DNA from: Spirochaetae bacterium HGW-Spirochaetae-2
Lineage (GTDB): Bacteria; Spirochaetota; Spirochaetia; Sphaerochaetales; Sphaerochaetaceae
DNA length: 45,924 bases
Direction of reading: 5' to 3'
Assembly (NCBI GenBank): GCA_002839355.1
Contig: PGXW01000030.1
Location: forward strand, 1-45,924
Translations under genes and position numbers: made by a program
The notes under the pieces: generated by a model
The model's input: the letters and a program-made list of their open reading frames with translations, nothing else
Databases searched by the model: none
Told to the model about the DNA's origin: nothing
Shown here: piece after piece, positions 1 through 7,524 of the stretch
Layout of the letters: each line of letters starts with the position of its first letter
Position numbering within the stretch: the first letter of the stretch is position 1

Positions 1-9
1 ATCACGTAT

Positions 10-64
10 CTCCTTCTTATTGAAACGTTGATACATGATACTGCATTAATTCGGGATTTGTCAA
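10..64 (-). promoter_or_regulatory. Promoter and ribosome binding site for a gene leaving the left edge
   Basis: Minus strand: a perfect -35 TTGACA (59-64), an 18-base spacer and -10 TATCAT (35-40), then an AAGGAG Shine-Dalgarno at 10-15. The start codon is at or just past the edge: a GTG lies at 3-5, and an ATG would begin at base 2 if the next base outside is G. This is a near-consensus sigma-70 promoter. The gene it serves cannot be seen. Confidence 0.6.
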
Positions 65-74
65 ATAAGTATTG

Positions 75-120
75 AAAAATTTACGATATGGCAAATTTCA
101 CGGTAACAACTTGCCGTAAA
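75..120 (-). terminator. Possible terminator downstream of metA
   Basis: On the minus strand, TTTACGGCAA (111-120) can pair with TTTGCC...CGTAAA (80-95), with a four-base ATAT bulge, followed by a run of five T (75-79). It is the only hairpin-plus-T structure between metA and the next minus-strand promoter. The bulge and the 15-base loop make it imperfect. Confidence 0.35.
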
Positions 121-217
121 CCGAGTTGATTTCCCAACGGAGCGAGCGTAAAGGAAACGGCTTGCCGATTCCCCTGGCGAACGAGTGCAGGAAACGCAAG
201 GAGAACAAAACTTTCAT
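98..217 (-). CDS. Possible 39-codon ORF coupled to the metA stop codon
   Basis: The ATG (215-217) overlaps the metA TGA (214-216) as ATGA, the pattern of translational coupling. The predicted 39-residue peptide is rich in Phe, Leu and Arg and ends in ...SVYGKLLP. There is no separate Shine-Dalgarno, and the last part lies in the hairpin proposed as metA terminator. I recognise no family. It may be a real small protein, part of a dispersed repeat, or chance. Confidence 0.2.
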   Translation of the reverse strand: MKVLFSLRFLHSFARGIGKPFPLRSLRWEINSVYGKLLP

Positions 218-1185
218 TGCAATCTGATATGCTTTGGTTCCGCCGGAGACCCCTGGTGTGTATATGTTTCCGGCAACAAATCCAGGTCGAAGGGCGTTGT
301 CTGATACACATAATAATTCAACCAATTGGTATACAGCAACTGGGCATGCGAATACCAGCTCACCACCGGTCCTTGCTCCGGATCGTCGTTCCGATAGTAG
401 TTCTTCGGTATCTCGATATGTAGCCCCTTGTCGATATCGCGGCGGTATTCCTGGTCCAATGTGCCCGACTCATACTCGGGATGCCCGAACACAAACACCT
501 GCCTTCCGTCTTCGCTCGCGACAATATAGAGTCCCGCTTCGTCGCTATCGGAAAGAACATGCAATTCCTTGACTTTCTCCAGGTCTTCGGACCTGACCTC
601 CGTGTGCCGCGAGTGGGGAGCCTTGAACGTATCGTCGAATCCCCTGAGCAAGGGGGTATTGGAAACTTTCACCCGATGCTCGAAAATTCCGAACATCTTT
701 TGCTCCATAGGGTATTTGCGGATCCCATAATGGTAGTACAGACCGGCTTGGGCACCCCAGCAGAGGAACAAGGTGGCGAACACATGGTTCGCCCCCCACT
801 CCATGATCTCGCAGAGTTCGTCCCAATATTCGACATCCTCGAATTCCATGGTCTCCACTGGAGCCCCTGTGATTATCAAACCGTCGTAGGACAGCTTCCT
901 CACCTGGTCGAACGTCTTGTAGAATTCCTCGAGGTATTCGGCCGAAGCATGTCGCGACGTATAGGTCGCGGTCCTGAGGAAATCCACCTCGATCTGCAAC
1001 GGCGTGTTGGACAACCGGCGCAACAGACTGGTCTCGGTGCTGGTTTTCAATGGCATGAGGTTCAGAATCAACAACCTCAGGGGACGGATATCCTGGCTTG
1101 CCGCCCGTTTTTCCGTCATGACGAAGATATTTTCCTGTTCGAGGACATTCTTTGCAGGCAAGGCATCGGAAATCTTTACTGGCAT
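214..1185 (-). CDS. metA: Homoserine O-acyltransferase (MetA family, predicted acetyl-CoA specific)
   Basis: Activates L-homoserine by acylating its hydroxyl group, the first committed step of methionine synthesis; cytoplasmic. The 323-residue length is close to the family norm. The active-site residues known from E. coli MetA fall at the same numbers: Cys142 (in FLCWGAQAG), His235 and Glu237 (in FGHPEYES). Residue 111 is Glu (GAPVETMEF); family work shows that Glu here, in place of the Gly of E. coli, selects acetyl-CoA over succinyl-CoA. That fits the O-acetylhomoserine sulfhydrylase gene directly upstream. The start is well fixed: the TAGGAGG Shine-Dalgarno (1191-1197) contains the metY stop codon, so translation of the two genes is probably coupled. 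An automatic label of 'succinyltransferase' would probably be wrong. Confidence 0.95.
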   Translation of the reverse strand: MPVKISDALPAKNVLEQENIFVMTEKRAASQDIRPLRLLILNLMPLKTSTETSLLRRLSNTPLQIEVDFLRTATYTSRHASAEYLEEFYKTFDQVRKLSYDGLIITGAPVETMEFEDVEYWDELCEIMEWGANHVFATLFLCWGAQAGLYYHYGIRKYPMEQKMFGIFEHRVKVSNTPLLRGFDDTFKAPHSRHTEVRSEDLEKVKELHVLSDSDEAGLYIVASEDGRQVFVFGHPEYESGTLDQEYRRDIDKGLHIEIPKNYYRNDDPEQGPVVSWYSHAQLLYTNWLNYYVYQTTPFDLDLLPETYTHQGSPAEPKHIRLQ

Positions 1186-1194
1186 ATCGACCTC

Positions 1195-2481
1195 CTACAA
1201 TTCCAACGCCTGGGCAAGATCGGCGAGCAGGTCCGTGATATGTTCGGTTCCGATCGATAGGCGTATCGTTCCTGGCTCGATTCCCGCGGCAAGCAACTCG
1301 TCTCCAGTCAATTGGCTATGGGTCGTACTCGCAGGATGTATCACAAGGGATTTGACATCGGCCACATTGGCGAGCAATGAGAAGATCTCCAGCTTGTCTA
1401 TAAAGCGCGTCGCACCTTCGGAACCACCTTTCACCACGAATGTGAATATCGAGCCTCCACCCTGCGGCAGATATTTGGTGTACAACGCATGTGTCGGGTC
1501 GGTCGGCAACGAAGGATGGTTCACACGGACCACGTTGGGATGCTTATTCAAGAAATCTACCACCGCCAACGTGTTCTGTACATGACGTTCGACCCTGAGG
1601 GAAAGTGTTTCCAAACCTTGCAGGAACAGGAATGCATTGAATGGACTGAGTGCCGCACCATAGTCCCTGAGCAAAATGACGCGTGCACGGGTGATGAACG
1701 CCAGATTGCCTGTGGCCTCGGTATAGCTGATCCCATGGTAACTCGGATCGGGTTCCACGAACCAAGGGAATTTGCCCGAAGCCTTCCAATCGAACGTTCC
1801 TCCGTCGACTACGACTCCTCCGATGCTCGTTCCATGTCCGCCGATGAACTTCGTCGCGGAATGGACAACGATATCGGCACCATATTCGATCGGCCTGAGC
1901 AGATAGGGGGTGGCGAATGTATTGTCCACCACCAAGGGGATTCCGTGGGCGTGGGCGATTCGGGAAATCTGTTCGATATCGGACAGGTTGGCGTTGGGAT
2001 TCCCGATACTCTCGATAAACACTGCCTTCGTATTCGGTTGTATGGCGGCCTCGAGAGCTTCGAGGTCATCGGAGTCGAAGAAGGTGGCCGTCACGCCGTT
2101 TTCCCCGAAAGTCCTTCCAAACAAGTTGAACGTTCCCCCGTAGATGGTCCGGGCGGAGACGATATGGTCGCCATGGTGGGCGAGGTTTTGCATGGCGATG
2201 GTAATGGCCGCTTGGCCGGATGCGGTCGCCAAGGCTCCAACACCACCTTCCAGGGCGGCGATCCTCTTCTCGAACACGTCGGTGGTCGGGTTCATGATAC
2301 GGGTGTAGATATTTCCGGACTCGGAGAGGTCGAACCGGGCCGACGCCTGCCTGCAATCGTCGAACACGAACGAGGTTGTCGCATATATAGGGACAGCACG
2401 TGCTCCAGTCGCCGGATCGGGTTGTTCTTGTCCAGCATGCAGCTGGAGGGTCTCGAAATGTAATTTCTGTGAATTGCTCAT
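1195..2481 (-). CDS. metY: O-acetylhomoserine sulfhydrylase (PLP enzyme)
   Basis: Makes homocysteine directly from O-acetylhomoserine and sulfide, bypassing cystathionine; cytoplasmic, pyridoxal-phosphate dependent. The 428-residue protein is a typical member of the Cys/Met metabolism PLP family: an N-terminal HAGQEQPDPATGARAVPIY block, a SGQAA segment near residue 88, VVDNTFATPYLLRP near 184-197, and the PLP-binding lysine K211 in VHSATKFIGGHGT. The length (about 425-430, not 380-400) and the LHAGQ start favour sulfhydrylase over cystathionine gamma-synthase. The ATG follows an AAGGAA Shine-Dalgarno that itself overlaps the TAA of a 37-codon ORF upstream. metA follows two bases into its own Shine-Dalgarno, so ORF-metY-metA reads as one unit. 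Confidence 0.95.
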   Translation of the reverse strand: MSNSQKLHFETLQLHAGQEQPDPATGARAVPIYATTSFVFDDCRQASARFDLSESGNIYTRIMNPTTDVFEKRIAALEGGVGALATASGQAAITIAMQNLAHHGDHIVSARTIYGGTFNLFGRTFGENGVTATFFDSDDLEALEAAIQPNTKAVFIESIGNPNANLSDIEQISRIAHAHGIPLVVDNTFATPYLLRPIEYGADIVVHSATKFIGGHGTSIGGVVVDGGTFDWKASGKFPWFVEPDPSYHGISYTEATGNLAFITRARVILLRDYGAALSPFNAFLFLQGLETLSLRVERHVQNTLAVVDFLNKHPNVVRVNHPSLPTDPTHALYTKYLPQGGGSIFTFVVKGGSEGATRFIDKLEIFSLLANVADVKSLVIHPASTTHSQLTGDELLAAGIEPGTIRLSIGTEHITDLLADLAQALEL

Positions 2482-2492
2482 GATTTGGTTCC

Positions 2493-2606
2493 TTATTGGA
2501 TATATGTGGGATAAGCGCGACCAGACTGGCGCATGATGGACTGAAGTTGTCGCATGCTGCTGCGGACGGAGCCATAACGATGGTATGTGTTGTATGCTCT
2601 GCTCAT
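2493..2606 (-). CDS. 37-codon small ORF upstream of metY
   Basis: This reading frame is too short for routine gene calling. It has a full AAGGAGG Shine-Dalgarno (2614-2620) seven bases before an ATG (2604-2606) and ends in a TAA (2493-2495) whose bases run into the AAGGAA ribosome site of metY. The peptide begins MSRAYNTYHRYGSVRSSMRQ and ends ...SGRAYPTYIQ. It is basic, with five Tyr, about seven Arg and three Met. There is no run of Met codons as in a classical attenuator leader, no signal peptide and no membrane segment. It lies just after the rpsU terminator. It is either a small protein or a translated leader controlling metY-metA; the family is unknown to me. Confidence 0.6.
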   Translation of the reverse strand: MSRAYNTYHRYGSVRSSMRQLQSIMRQSGRAYPTYIQ

Positions 2607-2627
2607 CCAGGAACCTCCTTGATCAAA

Positions 2628-2633
2628 AGTATA
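2628..2633 (-). promoter_or_regulatory. Possible -10 box (TATACT) in the rpsU terminator T-tract
   Basis: On the minus strand the eight-T tail of the rpsU terminator runs straight into TATACT, five of six bases of consensus. Transcription from it would start about seven bases on and give a leader of only some 15 bases before the 37-codon ORF. No acceptable -35 sits 16-18 bases upstream (that region is the terminator stem), so read-through from rpsU remains the alternative. Confidence 0.3.
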
Positions 2634-2661
2634 AAAAAAACCGCCGGTTGTACACCGACGG
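2633..2661 (-). terminator. Intrinsic terminator of rpsU
   Basis: Minus strand: CCGTCGGT (2654-2661), a five-base loop, ACCGGCGG (2641-2648) with one G-T pair, then eight T (2633-2640). A textbook rho-independent terminator 27 bases after the rpsU stop codon. Confidence 0.9.
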
Positions 2662-2687
2662 CGATCACGTCACATGTACTGAGGCGA

Positions 2688-2906
2688 TTAATAGCTCTTC
2701 ATGGAGTGCATCTTACGAACTTTCTTCATCTGCTTTCGCAGTAAAGCCTTCTTTTTCCGGTTTTCGATCGTGGAAGGCTTCTCGAAATATTCGCGCTTTT
2801 TCCATTCCCGGATAATGCCCTCTTTCTCGACCATTCTCTTGAATTTCTTGATCGACTTCTCGAGTGGCTCATTATCGTCAACTCTTACGTAAGCTATAGT
2901 AATCAC
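2688..2906 (-). CDS. rpsU: 30S ribosomal protein S21
   Basis: Small basic protein of the 30S subunit that helps base pairing between the Shine-Dalgarno and the 16S 3' end. The 72-residue sequence has the family layout: an N-terminal [20 protein letters not shown] segment, then [15 protein letters not shown], and a lysine/arginine-rich tail ([16 protein letters not shown]). The start is a GTG (2904-2906) immediately preceded by GAAGGGGG; no ATG fits as well. It has its own terminator, and a perfect -35 lies between it and recJ, so it is probably a separate transcript. Confidence 0.95.
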   Translation of the reverse strand: MITIAYVRVDDNEPLEKSIKKFKRMVEKEGIIREWKKREYFEKPSTIENRKKKALLRKQMKKVRKMHSMKSY

Positions 2907-2940
2907 CCCCTTCCCTCAGCTTGGGAAAAATTTCTGAATC

Positions 2941-2969
2941 ATCTTCCCGAATTAATCGCTTTTTGTCAA
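2941..2969 (-). promoter_or_regulatory. Probable rpsU promoter
   Basis: Minus strand, just inside the gap after the recJ stop: perfect -35 TTGACA (2964-2969), 17-base spacer, weak -10 GAAGAT (2941-2946). The -35 is convincing, the -10 is not. Confidence 0.4.
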
Positions 2970-2970
2970 G

Positions 2971-5145
2971 CTATCGGAGAATATCCTCGATGGGAGTCTT
3001 GTGTTTCTTCAAGGAAACGACAGTCAATTGTATCGATTCGCTGTTCCTGAAGTAGTTGCGTCCCATGCGGAACACGATATCGACCGAATCTCCCGTGTTG
3101 AATATCGTGCCGACTTCATCGGCGGCATTCCAATAGAGGGCCGGCCATCGGTATTGCCCGAACAGCAATTGCAGCTTGACATGGCCCGGCCCTGTGCCTT
3201 TCGAGCGGTTCAGGAATTGGACTTCCTCCACCGTCGCCCCTTGGATCAGGAATTGCAAGGGAGGATTGCCCTCCCCATACGGCTCGAAGGTCTCCACCAG
3301 TGCGATCAGTTTGGGGGTCATATAGTCGGCTGGCAATTCTGCATCGATCAGAATCGGCTCATCCTCTTCATCGTCCCGCGATTCCAGCTCGGCAATCGTA
3401 CTGTTTATACGTTTGCGCAATGTATCGAGATGTTTACGTTCCATACTGAAACCGCCGGCACACCGGTGTCCACCGAAATCGAGGAACAGGTCCTCGAAAG
3501 CGCTGAGAAAATCCCGGACATTGAAATGCTGGGGACTGCGAATCGAACCGGTCACCCTATCGGCATCGACATGTGCTATCACCATGCTGGGGGAGTTGAA
3601 TTGGCGGAGCAATCGGGAAGCCATGATTCCAGTCAAACCCCGGCTGACCGTTGGGTCCTCCACCATAAGGAATTTGCCGTCGAAATCCCCATGGCTGGAT
3701 TTGGCTTTCGGCAACAACCGTTCCCACGAGTCGTCCCCCTGCTTTTGCCTCTCACGATTCAATCGCATCAGTTCCCCGGCATACTCCTCGCACTGGTGCA
3801 TATCTTCTGCCAGGAACATGTGTGCCGCGACCTGCGGTTTGCCCAACCTTCCCGAGGCATTGATCACAGGAGTCAGCTGCCACCCGATATCCGAGGTCGA
3901 CAACCTCTTGCCTACAAGATTCTGCATGGTCATGAGGGCGAGCAGCTCTTTCCGGACCCCCTCTGTCATAATTTTCATCCCCGAGCGGACCATGATACGG
4001 TTCTCATCGACCATCGGCATCAGATCCCCGATCGTGCCCATCGCCACAAGATCCAGAATCTTTTCGTACTCGACGGAAAGGGAGGGAACCGAACGCAGCA
4101 CATACGCGGTAAACAGGGAAACAAGCAGATCGAGCTCCGAAGCGGTCCGGGTATATCGGATGGATTTGCTGACACGCATCAGGCTGAACAGGCTTTTGCC
4201 CACCATCTGCGGCAAGACCTGCTCGAACTGGTTGCGCAAGTCGGCCATGTGGATATCGATTCCCGAGCCAAAGGCACGCCGCAGCAACTTCTGTTCGACA
4301 TCCACGTCCAAGGCGAGGATCGGGAGCCCGCAATCGAGGAACCGGATCATGCGGCTCTGGTGTACCTCGAGGACGCCCGGCACGATCTCCTCGATCAAAC
4401 GGTCTTCAGGAACGAGGTTCTTCATACGGACCGCTTCGATGATGACCGTCTCGTTGCCAGGTGTGGTGCTTCCCGGACAGGCGTGCAACAGGATCAATTC
4501 CTCACGGTAGAAATTGCTACAAGCGAATCTGAGTGCCCAGATACATTTTGCCACGACACCACAGCCCGCCAGATGCGCGAACGGATAGCCACACCCTTCC
4601 AGCTTCGGATCGATCACCGCCTCGGCGGCCGGAATGATATCTCCAGCCAAATGGTGGTCGGTGACGAGGACATCCATACCCAACCGCCGCGCAAACGCGA
4701 CTTCCTCGATATTGGAGATACCACAGTCGACGGTGATTGCCAGTGTGACATCCTGATCGGCAAATGCCTGTATGCCATCCTTAGTCAATCCATAGGGCTC
4801 GTCTCCCTCAGGCAATCGCCAGAGGGTCTCGATTCCCATCGAACGCAACTCCTGCACGAGCAGCACGGTGCTGGTTATGCCATCGACATCGCGGTCCCCG
4901 AATACACAGACCTTCTCCCCTTCGTCCCGTGCCTGGAGCACACGCTCGACAAAATTTTCCATTTCATCGAACAAGAACGGATTGTGGAGGTACGAGACAT
5001 CGGTTTCCAGGAAATACTGGACAGTTTCAGGCTCTACAGCCCCCCTACGTGCCAACAATGAGGCGGTGATGTAATCCACCCCAAACTGCTCGTTGAGCTT
5101 TCGGATCAGCTCCACGGAAACAGGACTCTTCTTCCATTCCTTCAT
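2971..5145 (-). CDS. recJ: Single-stranded-DNA-specific exonuclease RecJ
   Basis: Degrades single-stranded DNA 5' to 3' in RecF-pathway recombination and in mismatch and base-excision repair; cytoplasmic, Mn/Mg dependent. Phosphoesterase motifs are visible: motif I GDRDVDGIT with D84, D86 and D88, motif II TVDCGIS (D140), motif III VTDHHLAGD (DHH 163-165), and the DHHA1 signature GGHRCAGG at 558-565. A C-terminal OB-like region follows (FEPYGEGNPPLQF...). Motif I reads DRDVDG where most RecJ proteins have DYDADG. At 724 residues it is longer than the usual 560-580; the extra length lies mainly between DHH and DHHA1. The ATG follows TAAGG. recO ends 21 bases upstream, so the two repair genes form an operon. 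Confidence 0.93.
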   Translation of the reverse strand: MKEWKKSPVSVELIRKLNEQFGVDYITASLLARRGAVEPETVQYFLETDVSYLHNPFLFDEMENFVERVLQARDEGEKVCVFGDRDVDGITSTVLLVQELRSMGIETLWRLPEGDEPYGLTKDGIQAFADQDVTLAITVDCGISNIEEVAFARRLGMDVLVTDHHLAGDIIPAAEAVIDPKLEGCGYPFAHLAGCGVVAKCIWALRFACSNFYREELILLHACPGSTTPGNETVIIEAVRMKNLVPEDRLIEEIVPGVLEVHQSRMIRFLDCGLPILALDVDVEQKLLRRAFGSGIDIHMADLRNQFEQVLPQMVGKSLFSLMRVSKSIRYTRTASELDLLVSLFTAYVLRSVPSLSVEYEKILDLVAMGTIGDLMPMVDENRIMVRSGMKIMTEGVRKELLALMTMQNLVGKRLSTSDIGWQLTPVINASGRLGKPQVAAHMFLAEDMHQCEEYAGELMRLNRERQKQGDDSWERLLPKAKSSHGDFDGKFLMVEDPTVSRGLTGIMASRLLRQFNSPSMVIAHVDADRVTGSIRSPQHFNVRDFLSAFEDLFLDFGGHRCAGGFSMERKHLDTLRKRINSTIAELESRDDEEDEPILIDAELPADYMTPKLIALVETFEPYGEGNPPLQFLIQGATVEEVQFLNRSKGTGPGHVKLQLLFGQYRWPALYWNAADEVGTIFNTGDSVDIVFRMGRNYFRNSESIQLTVVSLKKHKTPIEDILR

Positions 5146-5166
5146 ATATCAACCTTAAAATAATAT

Positions 5167-5928
5167 TCATTGCATTGTTCCCTGCAACACGCCTCCGGCG
5201 AGACTGCGTAAAGGCCCACCGAGTATGTTGGTGACATATCTTATCATATATCCGACCAAACGGAGTGTAGCGGTTTCACTCAATTCCACCAACACGGAAT
5301 CGTGGTCGGACAGTGTCCTTGTCAAGATCAGGTATCTCCTGGCTCCGGGCCCCAAGGCAAGTTCGAATCCCCCGGTATCCACGTCCGCGCACTTGTCGCA
5401 ACACGGTACGTGCAATCCGGTGTTGAAGGATAGTATCTCCTGTTCGCCAAAAGTCCGTGAACACACAGGACATGCCGTCAAATCGGGTTCCAATCCCATG
5501 ATCCGGACAAATTTCCAAATGTATTGGATCAGGACCCGTCTCGGATCCACAGAATCGTCGGAAAGGAGCAACACATGGTTGCACAACACGCTGTACAATT
5601 CGGAAAAATCGCCCCCATGCATGCGCATGGCCAATTCGGCCAACGTATTGGCCGTATACAATCGGCGCAAATCGGTACGAATGGCATCGACCCTATACTG
5701 GGGATCGATATCGGTAATGGAATAGGTGTTCTTGGCTCCGTTGTGGTAGAGATAGAATGTACCGATGGTGAACGGTTCGATTCCACCCGCAAGTTTCCCC
5801 TTGCGCGCACCATAGGCGACCGCATCGAAAATTCCGAGTGTGGGAGAAAGCAACGTGACAAGCCGATGCAACTCTCCCCAACGTCTGTTGGTAAGCACAA
5901 TGGCTTCGCTGGTACTGTTACGCTCCAT
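5167..5928 (-). CDS. recO: DNA repair protein RecO
   Basis: Recombination mediator that works with RecR to load RecA on SSB-coated DNA. From the chosen ATG the protein has 253 residues, the normal size: an N-terminal OB-fold (EAIVLTNRRWGELHRLVTLL), a helical middle and a zinc motif CPVC...CCDKC (Cys153, 156, 176/177, 180). The frame is open 34 codons further upstream, but those residues match nothing in RecO and overlap the promoter, so the start was set at 5926-5928, preceded by a weak AGGTG. recJ follows after 21 bases; pairing with recJ supports the call. Confidence 0.92.
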   Translation of the reverse strand: MERNSTSEAIVLTNRRWGELHRLVTLLSPTLGIFDAVAYGARKGKLAGGIEPFTIGTFYLYHNGAKNTYSITDIDPQYRVDAIRTDLRRLYTANTLAELAMRMHGGDFSELYSVLCNHVLLLSDDSVDPRRVLIQYIWKFVRIMGLEPDLTACPVCSRTFGEQEILSFNTGLHVPCCDKCADVDTGGFELALGPGARRYLILTRTLSDHDSVLVELSETATLRLVGYMIRYVTNILGGPLRSLAGGVLQGTMQ

Positions 5929-6001
5929 AGGGACACCTGATGATAGGGTCGCCGGATGATGGCAGCGGGTGAATCGGACAAATCCTGTCATGCATGGAAC
6001 C

Positions 6002-6030
6002 AGAGTAGCTTCTCGCCGAAACTCTGTCAA
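6002..6030 (-). promoter_or_regulatory. Probable recO-recJ promoter
   Basis: Minus strand: TTGACA (6025-6030), 17-base spacer, TACTCT (6002-6007). It would give a leader of about 70 bases before the recO ATG. It lies beside the divergent promoter proposed for the DUF4105 gene. Confidence 0.5.
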
Positions 6031-6047
6031 CCAAACCGACGGAAATG

Positions 6048-6056
6048 TGGTATGAT
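6048..6056 (+). promoter_or_regulatory. Extended -10 promoter abutting the DUF4105 start
   Basis: TGGTATGAT is an extended -10 (TGn + TATGAT at 6051-6056). Only six bases separate it from the ATG at 6063, so transcription should begin at or next to the start codon. There is no good -35 and no Shine-Dalgarno, consistent with a leaderless mRNA. Confidence 0.45.
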
Positions 6057-6062
6057 GGCCGC

Positions 6063-7451
6063 ATGTTCCCAGGCAACCCCCTACGTCGGACCATCCTGTT
6101 AGTCCTCGTGCTTCTCATAGGTTTTCCCCTCATGGCCGTCTCATTGGTTCCCGGTTCCCGCTTCGAGGATCCCAACGCTTCGCAAACCATGTTGGCGGGG
6201 CGGGATTTCACCAAGGAGTTGACCAAAACCGAGCAGGTGTCCGCAGACCTGCTGGACATACACCTGACCACCATGGGCAAAGGCGATCCCCTCTACGTAT
6301 GGTTCGGACACACGGGCTTGGTGGTAACCGATAAACGGGACAACCGGAGTGTCATGTACGACTACGGGATCTTCAGCTTCGACGACGACTTCTACCAGAC
6401 CTTCGCCATGGGCCGCCTCAACTACGAGGTTTGGGCTACTTCGGCCGAGGCACGGTATGATTTGGCGCAGAAGGAGAACCGGGACATCTCGAATATCACG
6501 ATACACTTGCCCGACGCGGCGAAATTGGAATTGGTCAGGTTTCTGAATTACAATATCCAGCCCGAGAATTCGACATACCTCTACCACCACTACCGGGAAA
6601 ACTGCTCCACCAGGATACGGGATATGCTCGACAAGGCAGTCGATGGGCAGTTCCAGGCATGGGCCCGTGCGATTCCCCTGGATGAGACCCTGCGGCAATT
6701 GGTCATGCGCCACACCTATGCATCGCCTTTCATCGATTGGATACTGAATTTTCTACAAAGCGGTTCCATTGACAAACCGATCACCTTGTGGGAAGCAATG
6801 TTCTTGCCAGCCGTGCTGGAACAGGCGTTGCTTGATTTCTCGTATGTCGACGGATCGGGGAAAGTAGTCCCTATTGCCACAGACAGGAAAACTCTCAACT
6901 TTGCAACAATCGGAGCGAGGGCTCCGGTGCTCGAATCCTCCAAGTCCATGACACTACCAGGCTTGTGGTTCGGACTGTTGGTCGGCCTCGTGTCTCTGCT
7001 GTTCGGCAGGGCCATTGCCTCCAGCCAATTCAAGGGCATCCGACGATTCGGTCATCTGGTCGAGGGGCTCCTTGGGTTTGTCTGGGCGACAGCGGTGGGA
7101 ATACTAGCCAGCCTCTTGTTGTTCATGATGGTTGCCAGCAGCCATGATGTGACCTATTTCAACGAAAACATCGTATTCGCATCCCCTTGGGCACTAGTCA
7201 TGGCGGTGCAGTCGCTCCGGGGTGCCTTTGGAAACGAAGCGGCCCGGAAACGATTCCGCAAGGCGAACACCATCATGGCAATCCTGATCGGAACAACCAT
7301 CGTCATGAAAGTCATCTTCCTTGATCTGCTTGTCCAACAAAACTGGCAGATTCTGCTGACACTTCTGCCCATATACCTATGCAACAGTTCCATCCCCTTC
7401 GAGCGCTTGTTCGAGCGGAAGCAAAAGGAATTGGACGATTCCGACTGGTGA
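6063..7451 (+). CDS. Membrane-anchored DUF4105 (Lnb N-terminal periplasmic type) protein
   Basis: A 462-residue envelope protein of unknown precise activity. Residues about 8-24 (ILLVLVLLIGFPLMAV) form a signal peptide or anchor. The following 200 residues match the DUF4105 pattern: WFGHTGLVV, YDYGIFSF, an MGRLNYE segment and a later HHYRENCSTRIRDML block with conserved His and Cys. The C-terminal third holds about four hydrophobic helices (LWFGLLVGLVSLLF, FVWATAVGILASLLLFMMV, ILIGTTIVMKVIFL, ILLTLLPIYLC). Family members look like cysteine-peptidase-fold periplasmic proteins, but no enzyme activity can be asserted. An ATG at 6045 is an alternative start, but it would lie inside the -10 region. 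No Shine-Dalgarno precedes either. Convergent with arcC. Confidence 0.75.
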   Translation: MFPGNPLRRTILLVLVLLIGFPLMAVSLVPGSRFEDPNASQTMLAGRDFTKELTKTEQVSADLLDIHLTTMGKGDPLYVWFGHTGLVVTDKRDNRSVMYDYGIFSFDDDFYQTFAMGRLNYEVWATSAEARYDLAQKENRDISNITIHLPDAAKLELVRFLNYNIQPENSTYLYHHYRENCSTRIRDMLDKAVDGQFQAWARAIPLDETLRQLVMRHTYASPFIDWILNFLQSGSIDKPITLWEAMFLPAVLEQALLDFSYVDGSGKVVPIATDRKTLNFATIGARAPVLESSKSMTLPGLWFGLLVGLVSLLFGRAIASSQFKGIRRFGHLVEGLLGFVWATAVGILASLLLFMMVASSHDVTYFNENIVFASPWALVMAVQSLRGAFGNEAARKRFRKANTIMAILIGTTIVMKVIFLDLLVQQNWQILLTLLPIYLCNSSIPFERLFERKQKELDDSDW

Positions 7452-7473
7452 ATCCAAGCGGAACACCATAAAA

Positions 7474-7500
7474 TTCAGGACCCCCAACGGAGGTCCTGAA
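7474..7500. terminator. Hairpin terminator between the DUF4105 gene and arcC
   Basis: Perfect nine-base stem TTCAGGACC (7474-7482) / GGTCCTGAA (7492-7500) with a nine-base loop. On the minus strand it is followed by TTTTAT, so it works best for arcC; on the plus strand the tail is only AAAAGTTT. Its place between convergent genes fits a shared terminator. Confidence 0.7.
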
Positions 7501-7524
7501 AAGTTTGGGAGGAGATAGTTCAGG

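Noticed and set aside
2482-2640. SAM riboswitch before metY-metA
   Set aside because: The leader is taken up by a translated frame with a full ribosome site, and no SAM-I/II-type conserved core or second terminator is visible.
3001-5061. Long open frame of 686 codons on the plus strand opposite recJ
   Set aside because: It mirrors recJ, has no ribosome site, and its translation is rich in His, Arg and Gln like other frames antisense to genes here. RecJ motifs on the minus strand are decisive.
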